From assembly GCA_017478725.1 (NCBI GenBank), contig JAFVDD010000025.1, positions 1 to 64,000 of the forward strand: 64,000 bases of DNA, in the 5' to 3' direction. The DNA is from Paludibacteraceae bacterium. GTDB lineage: Bacteria; Bacteroidota; Bacteroidia; Bacteroidales; Paludibacteraceae. The position numbers and the translations under genes are program-made. The notes under the pieces were generated by a model. That model was not told the origin of the DNA. It made no database searches and was given only the letters and a program-made list of their open reading frames with translations. Shown piece after piece: positions 49,689 to 58,574 of the stretch; the first letter of the stretch is position 1; every line of letters begins with the position of its first letter.

Positions 49689-51211
49689 AACATTCGCCCA
49701 TTCGCCATTATCTGGATCTGCCGCTCGAAATCATCGCGGTTGCCGAGGGCGTTATTCTTGATCTTGACGCGGTAGTTGGAGATTGTATTGGGGCTGTAGC
49801 AAAGGAGCTGCGCTATCTTGGCTGAGCTGTCGATGCCCAGCAGGATAAGGGCGAAGATACGCATCTCGATGGTCAGACGCTCGCCGGGTTTGGGCGTAAG
49901 GCGCGCCTCCGGTTTGAGCAAGGCATTGAAATCCTCGACAAAAGTGCCGTAGAGGGAGAGGAAGGTGTCGTCGAAAGAGCGGTAGAAATTCTCCATCTCG
50001 CGGTCCATAAACGCCGATGGGTCTTTCTCTCCGGCGCGGCGCGCCATAGTAGTGAGGCGGCGGATATAATCGCTGTAAACCTCCAGATAGCGGCATATAT
50101 ACTGCTCCTTGACATGATTGGCGGCGTGGAGTTGCGAGTTGATGGCGGAGAGCTGGGCGTTGAGCGCAGAGAGTTTGCGGTTCTGGCGAACGGCAAAGAT
50201 GATAGAGAGCACCAATCCGAAGAGCATCACCGCCAATGCCGAAAGAGCGATGACGAGGGCGATGTTTCTGTTTTGCAGCAGCTGGTCATGCTCGTTGCCG
50301 ATAGTATGCCCCAAGGCGTAGGTCTGCACGTAGCGCGTCGGGGCGTTGAAGAAAGAGGCGTTGGTGAGCGTATAATTACTAATAATGTACGCGCGCGTGA
50401 GGTCGCCCTCATCATAGCAGTCTTCCGCTACTATCCATGAGGAGCCATTGTCGGTGATGCCGCAACGGACGTCCGCTATTGCCGACCGGACCAGCCACTC
50501 ACGGCGTTTGTTGCGGTTGCCTGCCTGCTCGTAGATCATTGCATGACCATAAGCGAGAATAGCGTATTGGTGTTGATTAGGCCCGACGCGCTGCAGCAGC
50601 TGACGGCTGGCATCAAGAGCTGCGGGCCAGTCGCTTTTGTCGGAAGCCTGATAGAGCGTCAGCCACAACCGGCTCTCGACAGGGTTGACCGTGTCATGCG
50701 CAAGCGCCACCAGGAGCGAGTCATAGTAACGGTGAGCCGTTTGCTGCAGATCCTGCATGTCGTAGGTAGGCAGCAAACCGGTAGTGGCGGCTTCGTTGTA
50801 GAGCAGCCAGATCGTTTTGTAGCCATCCACCGAATTCAGCGAAGGCGATTCGGGCATTTTGAGAATGTCGAACGCATTCGCATAATGCCCGGAGGCGGAG
50901 AGCAGTTGAATAAGACCTGTGAAAGCCTGCGTGCGCACGGGTTCGGACACATAACGCAGACGCATATACCACGCCAGAGCCGAGTCAGACTGGAAATGCT
51001 GGTACTCGCGTGCAATAGCGAGTTGGCGCTCCGGCGTCATGGGCACAAGGGCGCAGAGCGAGTCAATACGCGCCTGGTGGCGGCGGATATACACCTGCGA
51101 GCGCCCTATCTCGGCAGTATAGACATTGAGGAGCGAATCAAGGGTATTGGATGCCTGCAGGGTGCTAAAAGAGACAACGAACAGGCAGGCTGAAACGATT
51201 TTCTTGAGCAT
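49682..51211 (-). CDS. Membrane-anchored HTH transcription regulator, DUF6377-like (PUL2-linked)
   Basis: About 509 residues from MLKKIVSACLFVVSFSTLQA; a longer start overlaps the promoter. It is a close paralogue of the regulator at 24153-25691: the periplasmic helical region has LAIAREYQHFQSDSALAWY where the other has LAIAREYLHFQSDSARAWY. A membrane helix (near 320-345), a coiled coil and the C-terminal helix-turn-helix MRIFALILLGIDSSAKIAQLLCYSPNTISNYRVKIK are the same. The final residues MANGRMLT come from repeat DNA. It is transcribed away from PUL2, so a role in PUL2 control is inferred. Confidence 0.8.
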   Translation of the reverse strand: MLKKIVSACLFVVSFSTLQASNTLDSLLNVYTAEIGRSQVYIRRHQARIDSLCALVPMTPERQLAIAREYQHFQSDSALAWYMRLRYVSEPVRTQAFTGLIQLLSASGHYANAFDILKMPESPSLNSVDGYKTIWLLYNEAATTGLLPTYDMQDLQQTAHRYYDSLLVALAHDTVNPVESRLWLTLYQASDKSDWPAALDASRQLLQRVGPNQHQYAILAYGHAMIYEQAGNRNKRREWLVRSAIADVRCGITDNGSSWIVAEDCYDEGDLTRAYIISNYTLTNASFFNAPTRYVQTYALGHTIGNEHDQLLQNRNIALVIALSALAVMLFGLVLSIIFAVRQNRKLSALNAQLSAINSQLHAANHVKEQYICRYLEVYSDYIRRLTTMARRAGEKDPSAFMDREMENFYRSFDDTFLSLYGTFVEDFNALLKPEARLTPKPGERLTIEMRIFALILLGIDSSAKIAQLLCYSPNTISNYRVKIKNNALGNRDDFERQIQIMANGRMLT

Positions 51212-51238
51212 GGGTATATTGTTTTTCGGATTTGAGCA

Positions 51239-51270
51239 CAAAGGTACAAATATTCTTTGACATATGCAAA
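51239..51270 (-). promoter_or_regulatory. Promoter of the PUL2-linked regulator
   Basis: TTTG (51267-51270), 20 bases, then TACCTTTG (51239-51246) on the minus strand. Confidence 0.85.
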
Positions 51271-51419
51271 TAATTCCGCTAAAAAAGTGCAAAGTGCAGT
51301 TAGCAAAAGGGGTACTTTAGACGTACTTTTTTACACTCTCATTTTTGGTTAATATGCTGATTGTCAATATATATTATGGTACTTAAGCGTACTTTTGTGC
51401 CGTATAACATAAAATAATG

Positions 51420-51451
51420 TTTGCGCAGGTGAAAAAAATGTTGTAATTTTG
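51420..51451 (+). promoter_or_regulatory. PUL2 promoter
   Basis: TTTG (51420-51423), 20 bases, then TAATTTTG (51444-51451). A leader of about 190 bases follows before the first gene. The gap between regulator and PUL2 (51212-51642) holds only promoters, the C10 tract and a hairpin. Confidence 0.85.
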
Positions 51452-51511
51452 TCGTCGAAATCACACAAACAGTTGCCATGAATACGCAATTCACACATAA
51501 TCAAGGAATTA

Positions 51512-51521
51512 CCCCCCCCCC
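51512..51521 (+). repeat. Ten-base C homopolymer in the PUL2 leader
   Basis: A run of ten C in the transcribed leader, 121 bases before the first ATG. Such tracts are prone to slippage. No coding sequence crosses it. Confidence 0.7.
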
Positions 51522-51568
51522 ACAAAGGGTATAACCATTTCATTATCAGCAAGTTATACAGATTTATA

Positions 51569-51598
51569 TGCGATGCTTGACCCATGTCAGGCGTCGCA
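51569..51598 (+). promoter_or_regulatory. Hairpin in the PUL2 leader
   Basis: TGCGATGCTTGAC and GTCAGGCGTCGCA, 13-base arms with two G-U pairs, loop CCAT. No T-run follows. It lies 44 bases before the ATG and may affect translation or RNA stability. Confidence 0.6.
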
Positions 51599-51642
51599 TT
51601 GCTGTGTATAGATACACTATTAACCCATAAAACACAGTCATC

Positions 51643-52710
51643 ATGAAAAAAATCTTCTCTTTTGTTTTGATGCTTGCAGCGACTTTGACGCTTAGCGCCG
51701 CAGATTATTGCAGCGTAAGCATCAAGTCCGTACAGGAACACGACGCTACGGTGACGATGCGATTGGTAGCCGGCACTCTGTATGAGTTTTCGATTACCAC
51801 AGCGGACAACATTGTCAGTTTCAATGCAGCGGGTTCGAATTTCTATGCCGAGGTGAACGGCGTAGGAGGTTATCACCTCTCCGAACATCTGACACAGACC
51901 GGCAACACGTTGAGTGTACAGTTTGAATCCAATGTAAAGCCGAAGATCTATGCCAATGCGCTGTTTATTGTACTGGACGGCATTGGTGAGAACCAGTTTA
52001 ACATCCCTATGGATGCCGATTGGAACACTTGCGGCGATGCCAAGACTGACCCTGAGTTGGCATTGAACGCCACGGAAACAACATTGGATGCCAATGCGTC
52101 TGAGACTTTCCAGATTACGGCCACCCAAAAAGGCGATGGCGCTATCAGCTACGAGAGCAGCAACGCAGGCATTGCATCTGTAACCAACACCGGTTTGGTG
52201 ACTGCCGTAGGTCGCGGTACCGCCGTCATCTCAGTCAAGACTGCAGAGACCGACACCTACGCTTTGAGTATGAAAACACTGACCGTAACGGTGACCGGTG
52301 ATGTCAACTGGGAGGCTATTGAATGGCTGGCAGGAGGCAACGAGAAATACAAAGTGGTGACTGAGCCCGAGATCCCAAATAACTTCGGAGGAAAACACAT
52401 AGAGGGCGACAATCTTTGGATTGGTTTCCCGTCAGCCGTTTGGGGTGACAACTCGGGTATTGAGCATTCAGCCGTTGGCGCAGGCGTCAGTTTCCCGTTG
52501 AGCCAGTTCCCGAATGAATTCAATGATTTCAATTTCATTTGCGACGGTGTGACCTACAAGATCACCCTCTATTATGCGGACGGCACCAAAACAACCGCTA
52601 TCGAGCGCGTATATAATAATGAAACGCGCACGTGTAAGGTAGTTGAGGGCGGCAAGATCGTCATTGTAAAGGACGGCGTACGTTTCAATGTCCTTGGCGC
52701 TAAATTGTAA
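51643..52710 (+). CDS. Secreted Big2-domain protein, first gene of PUL2
   Basis: A 355-residue protein with signal MKKIFSFVLMLAATLTLSAA. The middle (about 145-225) is a Big2-type Ig-like domain with ETFQITATQKGDGAISYESS and GLVTAVGRGTAVISVKT. After it comes a segment NWEAIEWLAGG, EGDNLWIGFPSA, VGAGVSFPLSQF, which is duplicated in the next gene and is not a family I know. The C-terminus is KVVEGGKIVIVKDGVRFNVLG, the short tag shared with four other proteins. A role as a surface binding protein is inferred from place and make-up. Confidence 0.75.
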   Translation: MKKIFSFVLMLAATLTLSAADYCSVSIKSVQEHDATVTMRLVAGTLYEFSITTADNIVSFNAAGSNFYAEVNGVGGYHLSEHLTQTGNTLSVQFESNVKPKIYANALFIVLDGIGENQFNIPMDADWNTCGDAKTDPELALNATETTLDANASETFQITATQKGDGAISYESSNAGIASVTNTGLVTAVGRGTAVISVKTAETDTYALSMKTLTVTVTGDVNWEAIEWLAGGNEKYKVVTEPEIPNNFGGKHIEGDNLWIGFPSAVWGDNSGIEHSAVGAGVSFPLSQFPNEFNDFNFICDGVTYKITLYYADGTKTTAIERVYNNETRTCKVVEGGKIVIVKDGVRFNVLGAKL

Positions 52711-52740
52711 CGGGAATCAGGTTTGATATCGTTTACCGTC

Positions 52741-52854
52741 ACCGCCGACTCACCACCGACTCACCACAGACTCACCGCCGAGAGAGGTAACTCAGGAAGC
52801 ACATCGGAGGCACATCGGAGGCACATCGGAAGCGCATTGGAAGCGCATCGGGTG
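52741..52854. repeat. Two 11-base tandem repeat tracts downstream of the first PUL2 gene
   Basis: ACCGCCGACTC, ACCACCGACTC, ACCACAGACTC, ACCGCCGAGAG at 52741-52784. Then CACATCGGAGG twice, CACATCGGAAG, CGCATTGGAAG, CGCATCGGGTG at 52800-52854. The second word is the same as at 36230-36240. Confidence 0.9.
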
Positions 52855-52877
52855 AATATCGTATCATACCCACACCT

Positions 52878-52901
52878 ATAATATATATAAATATATATTA
52901 T
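52878..52901. repeat. AT palindrome
   Basis: 11-base arms ATAATATATAT and ATATATATTAT around AA. It lies in the 252-base gap before the next gene and may bind a regulator or end transcription weakly. No other signal was seen in that gap. Confidence 0.55.
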
Positions 52902-52962
52902 CCCGTGATTTTGAAAAATTCATACTTAAACAACTAAAATACTAACTAAAAATCTAACAGTT

Positions 52963-55900
52963 ATGAAGAAATTATCTTTCTTACTCGCATTATTATGCGC
53001 AAGTGTAATGAGCTGGGCGACGCAGTATTGCGCAGAACCATTAACCCTTAGTGGTGGTGCAGAAATCAAACTGACATGCGTTGCAGTTTCAGAAGGCAAC
53101 TATCAAATCATCATTGAAGGTACAAACCTCAATGGTTTAGGAGGTTCTTTCTATAATCCTGGAGCAAAGGACTTGCGCACAGCAATCACAAGTAGTACTG
53201 CTACAAAGATTGTTTGTGAGATTGCAGCAGAATCTGCTCCCACAGTGTATACTCCATTGTATGTATTGTGCCCCGGTGAGCAGAATATCAGTTGGCCGAA
53301 TGATATAGAATGGGGAACTTGCAGCGACGGAGACGAGAAGACTGCCTCTGAATTGGCTATCAACGCTACAGAGAAAACGTTGGATGCATCTGTACCGGAG
53401 ACCTTCCAGATTGAAACTACCACTGCTGCCGACTATGACGGCGCTATTACTTATGCTTCTAGTAAGGATGGTATCGCAACGGTTAGCGCAAGCGGTTTGG
53501 TAACCGCTGTCGGTCGTGGTACGGCTACTATCACTGTTACTGCTCCCGAGACGGAGAACTTTGCTGCTTCTACCAAGAAACTGACTGTAACCGTTACCGG
53601 TCCGATCAACTGGGAAGGTGTAGATTGGTTGACTAACAGTACACAATATAAGGTAGTTGTTGATCCCGAGATCGGCAGCCAGTTCGGTGGCATAAAGAAA
53701 GAAGATGACAATCTGTGGGTTGGTTTCCCGTCTGCTGCGTTTGGCGCTTGCTCGATTGAGTATTCAGCAATAGGTGCCGGTGTAAGTTTCCCGCTGAGCC
53801 AGTTCACGATGGATTATAACCAGTTCACAATGGTTTGCCAAGACGTAACTTATACTTTTGATGTTTATAACAAGGATGGGGAACTGACCGATTTGAGTGG
53901 CATTAACCTTGCTCTCAATAAGACAGCTAATGCCTGTATCAATGCCGCTACAGCAGGCACAAGCAATAATGGTAATATGGGCGACCGTTGGGCTTCGAAC
54001 GGCGCAAAACATTATGCAGCCGTAGGCAATGACGCAGAGGATTGGTGGTCAGTTGACTTGGGCGGATTCTACGAGATTGACAGTATCCGTATCTGGTTCG
54101 AGACAGCTGCTCCTACAGACTATGATTTGCTGATTTCGAATAACGGTGCTTCATGGACTGTAATTGGTACATATAATGCACAGCCTAAGACAGGTCAAGC
54201 CGCAACCGATGCCAATGTTTATACATTCTCGGAGAAAGTAGGTCGCTATGTGAAGATTTTTGCACGTCAAGGTTATGCTGATTTGGCTTATGGTTTCTCC
54301 ATGTGGGAGTTTGAGGTATATGGCAAACGCGGCACTGTAGAGGACGCCAATGCACCTGTATTGACTAAAGCCGAACTGAGCGGTGAACCGGAATGGAACC
54401 AAGTAAAGATTGCCGTAGCAGCCACCGATGAAGAAGATGGAACTGTGACCAGTTTCCATGTTGTGGATGCAACCAACGGTATTGACCAAGTATGCACGGC
54501 GGTGGATGGTATAATCACTGTGACCGGATTGACAGGAGAGACTACTTATAATTTCACTGTTACTGCTCTTGACGGCGCAGGCAATGAGTCCAATGCTATC
54601 GTTGTAGAGAATGTCACTACTCCTATTGATGATTCAGTACCTTTGGTAGCAGCAGCTGCTCCTGAAGCGCGTGACGCACAATGGTACCGCTCGTTGTATT
54701 CGGATACCTATACTACCGCATTGAAACATACATTCACTTTGCAGAACTGGGGATCTACCCAAGGTACAGAGAAAGTAGTTGAGGATAACCACTATCTGCT
54801 CTATGATATGAGTGCAGGCGGTACACAGGTAATCTGGGGTGAGAACTCGGAAAATGCAAATGCCATCGTCGCTAAAGACGAATATAGAGGATCCGGAACA
54901 GGTGTTGATGCCAGCAGCATGGAATACCTGCATATGGATGTATGGTCTAAGGTTGCGATCAGTGGTATCAAAGTGCTCGTTAACGACGACCACCTGCGTA
55001 CTATCAATCTGACAGGCGAAGGATGGCAGAGTATTGATATAGAACTGGCCAATCCTGTATCAGCCAATGTAAATCTTTCCAATGTACGTTGGTTCAAGAT
55101 TGTAGATATCAACGAACCCAACCGCCAGAAGATTGCATTTGACAATATCTATTTCTGGCGCAATGCAATTGATTCCGATACCGAGGCACCGACAGATGTA
55201 ACTGCTGAGTTTGCGGGATCTGACCTTTACACCATTACGCTGACTCTAAATGCAGAAGAGGATAATGATGATATCAATTACCTGGTACAACTGAGTGGCG
55301 TTGACAAAGCTACTGTTGCCGGCAAATCCGGTGTGGCACAGTCCGTTGTAATAAAAGGTTTGGAAGCAGGCACAGACTATACATTCTCGGTTATAGCTAA
55401 GGATGTAGTGGGTAACGCTGCTGAAGCAGTAGAGGTAAACGGTTCTACAAAGGCTCTGCCGGAAGCTGCTCCTGAGCCCGCTGCAACAGCTGCTAATGTG
55501 AAGTCTCTGTACTCCGATAAATACGAATCGATAGTTGCTATCAGCACTTATTGCCAAAACTGGTATGCTGCAACTACAGTTCACCAAATAATATTAGCGG
55601 AAGAAAACAACACTCTCTATTATGACGGACTGGATAATCCGAGTTCGTTCGGATGGGTTTTCCCCGCTGCTAATGCAGTAGGATTCCAGAAACTGCATAT
55701 GAGTATTTATCCCTTCAAAGCAGGTACGATTGAGATTTACCCTGTAATTCAACCGGAGAACCAGTTCCATAAAGTATCGCCTGCGCTCAATGCAAACGAA
55801 TGGAATGAAGTGGTGCTTGATTATACGGAGAATACATTTGCCGATTTCACTCAGCTTGGATTTACTAACTATGCCGGACTTGGAGCATTCTTCTTGGACA

Positions 55901-56052
55901 ACGTCTATTTCTTCAAAGATGAACCGGTTATTCCTTCTGCCATCGACAATACAAATGTTGGGTTGAAGGCCGTAAAACTCATTGAGAACGGACAATTGAT
56001 TATTATCAAGAATGGTATCCGCTACAATGTAGCAGGCCAGGTGGTTAAGTAA
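52963..56052 (+). CDS. Large secreted multi-domain glycan-binding protein
   Basis: A 1029-residue protein with signal MKKLSFLLALLCASVMSWA. It has an N-terminal beta domain, a Big2 domain (about 125-210), and the repeated segment INWEGVDWLT, EDDNLWVGFPSA, IGAGVSFPLSQF (about 215-290). An F5/8 type C (discoidin, CBM32-like) domain with NLALNKTANACINAATAG and DWWSVDLGGFYEIDSIRIW (about 320-465) follows. Then come Fn3 modules (EWNQVKIAVAATDEEDG and TYNFTVTALDGAGNESN), two further carbohydrate-binding-like beta domains (VRWFKIVDINEPNRQKIAFDNIYFW and GLGAFFLDNVYFFK), and the terminal tag KLIENGQLIIIKNGIRYNVAG. No catalytic domain is seen. It is the largest binder of PUL2. Confidence 0.82.
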   Translation: MKKLSFLLALLCASVMSWATQYCAEPLTLSGGAEIKLTCVAVSEGNYQIIIEGTNLNGLGGSFYNPGAKDLRTAITSSTATKIVCEIAAESAPTVYTPLYVLCPGEQNISWPNDIEWGTCSDGDEKTASELAINATEKTLDASVPETFQIETTTAADYDGAITYASSKDGIATVSASGLVTAVGRGTATITVTAPETENFAASTKKLTVTVTGPINWEGVDWLTNSTQYKVVVDPEIGSQFGGIKKEDDNLWVGFPSAAFGACSIEYSAIGAGVSFPLSQFTMDYNQFTMVCQDVTYTFDVYNKDGELTDLSGINLALNKTANACINAATAGTSNNGNMGDRWASNGAKHYAAVGNDAEDWWSVDLGGFYEIDSIRIWFETAAPTDYDLLISNNGASWTVIGTYNAQPKTGQAATDANVYTFSEKVGRYVKIFARQGYADLAYGFSMWEFEVYGKRGTVEDANAPVLTKAELSGEPEWNQVKIAVAATDEEDGTVTSFHVVDATNGIDQVCTAVDGIITVTGLTGETTYNFTVTALDGAGNESNAIVVENVTTPIDDSVPLVAAAAPEARDAQWYRSLYSDTYTTALKHTFTLQNWGSTQGTEKVVEDNHYLLYDMSAGGTQVIWGENSENANAIVAKDEYRGSGTGVDASSMEYLHMDVWSKVAISGIKVLVNDDHLRTINLTGEGWQSIDIELANPVSANVNLSNVRWFKIVDINEPNRQKIAFDNIYFWRNAIDSDTEAPTDVTAEFAGSDLYTITLTLNAEEDNDDINYLVQLSGVDKATVAGKSGVAQSVVIKGLEAGTDYTFSVIAKDVVGNAAEAVEVNGSTKALPEAAPEPAATAANVKSLYSDKYESIVAISTYCQNWYAATTVHQIILAEENNTLYYDGLDNPSSFGWVFPAANAVGFQKLHMSIYPFKAGTIEIYPVIQPENQFHKVSPALNANEWNEVVLDYTENTFADFTQLGFTNYAGLGAFFLDNVYFFKDEPVIPSAIDNTNVGLKAVKLIENGQLIIIKNGIRYNVAGQVVK

Positions 56053-56064
56053 TCACTCTATCGG

Positions 56065-56090
56065 GCATACGCCGTTGGTTCGGCGTATGC
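56065..56090 (+). promoter_or_regulatory. Intergenic hairpin with TTGGTT loop
   Basis: GCATACGCCG and CGGCGTATGC, perfect 10-base arms with loop TTGGTT, 12 bases after a stop codon. There is no T-run. It is the twin of 58519-58546. Confidence 0.75.
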
Positions 56091-56129
56091 TCTCTATTAT
56101 CTATTTACTAACATTAAATACTAACACGT

Positions 56130-57434
56130 ATGAAAAAGATTTCTACATTGTTAATTGTTCTCTGCGCAAGCCTGATGGCCTCCGCCGCAGATGCAGTTCC
56201 AAGCGGCGAATTGTTTGCAACGTATCAAAAACAAGGTGACACGTTTTACCGCGGCAACACAACCATAGACGAAGAAAATCCTGATGCGAAAGCCTTAGGC
56301 ATCAACTATTACATCGTTTCATGCGGCCAGACAATGCTTTTCCGGGCTGTTAACCCGAGCGAGGATATCAATTTTGGCGGTGCAGCATGGGAAGTACAAT
56401 TGCGCGTATATAACAGCACAGGCGGTTCGCAAAGCGAGGTGCAAGCTTGCAGTATCGTAGATCAGCATCATCATTTTACAGGAGACGGATGTCAGACGCA
56501 CTTCTCCGCTGTGACGGAAGATTTGCAGATTCATTTCTTCCTGAGTTCGAATATAGAGGGAGGCTATCGCCGAACCGAGACCATTGGTTTCAACCGCGCA
56601 TCTATCAATAACCCGATAGAAGATGCTATAGCCCCGACTATCAATCCGGAAGAAGTGATGATGACGGAAGAAGACGGAAAACTAATCTTCACTTTTGGCG
56701 ATGTGACGGCTGATGATGCGTATTTCTACTATGTGGGAGACAAAGATCATAGTATCGGCAATATTTCTTTGACCAATACCGTTACGATTGACAAACCCGC
56801 TGTAAAAGACGGAACGACTTATTCTTTCCAATGTTATGCAGTTGATTACAACGGAAATAAATCAGCGGGCAAAGCGTTCACACTGGAGATGCCGTTTGAC
56901 TCCGCCGTGGATTTGGCACATAACAGACCGTGTACAGCCGGTGCTGTGCAGAATGACAACACCGCTGACAAAGCGGTGAACGGCAATGCCGATAATTTCT
57001 GGACCAGCTTCGGTCAGGGAACGGCAGAGGACTGGTGGTGGAAAGTGGACTTGACCAATGCCTATGACATCACGGACATCATTGTACATTTCAATGACTG
57101 TTGGGGAGCCTATGGCATCTACAGCAGTCTTGACGACGCGGAATGGACCGCTGTGGTAGAAAACGAAACAGCCGAGAGCAACAGTACAAAAACCTATTCC
57201 TCCTTGCAGATTTCGGGACGCTATCTAAAAGTGGTCAGCTCTGTCAGCCAAATCGGCATTCGAGAATTTGAAGTATATGGCAGCGGTTTGGCAGATTTGC
57301 ATACCGCCATTGACCATGTTAACGGAGAAGGGGCGAATAGCGGATGGACGAAGGCGATTGAGAACGGGCAGGTGGTTATCATCCGTGACGGTGTACGCTA
57401 TACTATCTTAGGAACAAGATTGCAAATCTTATAA
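56130..57434 (+). CDS. Secreted F5/8 type C domain protein
   Basis: A 434-residue protein with signal MKKISTLLIVLCASLMASAA. The first half (about 20-155) is an unassigned beta domain with AAWEVQLRVYNSTGGSQ. An Fn3-like module follows (TVDKP..DGTTYSFQCYAVDYNGN, about 165-250). A discoidin domain covers about 255-390: DLAHNRPCTAGAVQND, DWWWKVDLTNAYDITDIIVHF, SGRYLKVVSSVSQIGIREFEV. It ends in the tag KAIENGQVVIIRDGVRYTILG. It is probably a surface protein that binds a sugar. It sits 77 bases after the large binder and 39 bases before the next gene. Confidence 0.82.
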   Translation: MKKISTLLIVLCASLMASAADAVPSGELFATYQKQGDTFYRGNTTIDEENPDAKALGINYYIVSCGQTMLFRAVNPSEDINFGGAAWEVQLRVYNSTGGSQSEVQACSIVDQHHHFTGDGCQTHFSAVTEDLQIHFFLSSNIEGGYRRTETIGFNRASINNPIEDAIAPTINPEEVMMTEEDGKLIFTFGDVTADDAYFYYVGDKDHSIGNISLTNTVTIDKPAVKDGTTYSFQCYAVDYNGNKSAGKAFTLEMPFDSAVDLAHNRPCTAGAVQNDNTADKAVNGNADNFWTSFGQGTAEDWWWKVDLTNAYDITDIIVHFNDCWGAYGIYSSLDDAEWTAVVENETAESNSTKTYSSLQISGRYLKVVSSVSQIGIREFEVYGSGLADLHTAIDHVNGEGANSGWTKAIENGQVVIIRDGVRYTILGTRLQIL

Positions 57435-57473
57435 ATCAACAAACACATTATTTAACTTTAATTTTTATTTATT

Positions 57474-58511
57474 ATGAAAAAATTTACTTTATCTGTATTG
57501 GCAACATTGGTTGCAAGTAGCATGTTTGCCGCAAACCCGTTTATTGAAACATGGTTTGCCAACACCGGTTGGGCACAAGAGACTGAGTCCAATCTGACCT
57601 ATGACGAAGAAACCCAAGTAGCTACCTTGGCTATTGCTGTGGACAAAAATGCGCAATGGCAGGCTCAGGTGAAATATCAAGGACCTGTTGCCAAGGCGGA
57701 CAAGTTCTATGATTTGACCATTAAGATGAAGGCCAATCATGCTGTGAATGGCATTACCGTGAAGTATCAGGACAATGCAGAGATGACTATCAAAAGCGAC
57801 ATCTCACTGTCGGCAGGCGAGGAACTGGTATATCAAGTTAAGGATGTTGAAGGTGTAGATGGCGGCAACGGTATTATGGTGTTTGATTTCGGTTATTCAA
57901 AAGCCGGCGATACGATACTGATTTACGGTATTGAGTTTAAGGAGAAAGAGGAGCGTACAGAGCCCGTTGACCCGAATCCGTACGAGGCTTGGTTTGGCGA
58001 TGCCAACTGGTCGCCGGAGACAGACTCCAAACTGGAGTATGATGAGGCAACCCAGAAAGCTACCGTAACCATCGCTCACGATAAGGACGGTCAGTGGAAA
58101 GCCCAAGTGAAATACAAAGGCCCGAAATGCAAAGCAGACAAGTTCTATGACCTGTCGCTCAAGATGAAAGCCAACAAGGCTGTTCCCGGTATCACCCTGA
58201 AATACCAGGACAATGCACAAATGGTTTATGAAGATCAAGCGATCGCATTGCAGGAGAACGTAGAATTTGCCTATTCCAAAACAGATATGCAAGGAATGAC
58301 AGGCAATGGCATACTGGTGCTTGACTTCGGCCATGCTACTGCCGGTACAGTGATCGAGATATACGAAGTACTGATTGTCGAGAAAGACAATGTAGAAGGC
58401 ATTGAGGATGTTAAAGCAGGCGTGAAGGCACAAAAGGTGATTGAGAACGGCCAGCTGATTATTCTCAAGAACGGAATCCGCTACAACGTAGCCGGACAGG
58501 AGGTTCATTAA
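57474..58511 (+). CDS. Secreted protein with two tandem carbohydrate-binding-like domains
   Basis: A 345-residue protein with signal MKKFTLSVLATLVASSMFAA. Two clearly repeated domains of about 140 residues follow. The first has WFANTGWAQETESNLTYDEE, WQAQVKYQGPVAKADKFYDL and MKANHAVNGITVKYQDNAEM. The second repeats this with WFGDANWSPETDSKLEYDEA, WKAQVKYKGPKCKADKFYDL and MKANKAVPGITLKYQDNAQM. The fold resembles CBM4/9-like jelly rolls. An acidic linker (EERTEPVDPNP) joins them. The tag KVIENGQLIILKNGIRYNVAG ends the protein. Confidence 0.8.
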   Translation: MKKFTLSVLATLVASSMFAANPFIETWFANTGWAQETESNLTYDEETQVATLAIAVDKNAQWQAQVKYQGPVAKADKFYDLTIKMKANHAVNGITVKYQDNAEMTIKSDISLSAGEELVYQVKDVEGVDGGNGIMVFDFGYSKAGDTILIYGIEFKEKEERTEPVDPNPYEAWFGDANWSPETDSKLEYDEATQKATVTIAHDKDGQWKAQVKYKGPKCKADKFYDLSLKMKANKAVPGITLKYQDNAQMVYEDQAIALQENVEFAYSKTDMQGMTGNGILVLDFGHATAGTVIEIYEVLIVEKDNVEGIEDVKAGVKAQKVIENGQLIILKNGIRYNVAGQEVH

Positions 58512-58518
58512 CCATTCA

Positions 58519-58546
58519 GGTATGAGCCGTTGGTTCGGCTCATGCC
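58519..58546 (+). promoter_or_regulatory. Intergenic hairpin with TTGGTT loop, before susC
   Basis: GGTATGAGCCG and CGGCTCATGCC, 11-base arms with one G-U pair, loop TTGGTT. It stands eight bases after a stop codon and 29 bases before the SusC ATG, with no T-run. Confidence 0.75.
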
Positions 58547-58574
58547 TTCTAAATTCACAACAAACAATACAACC

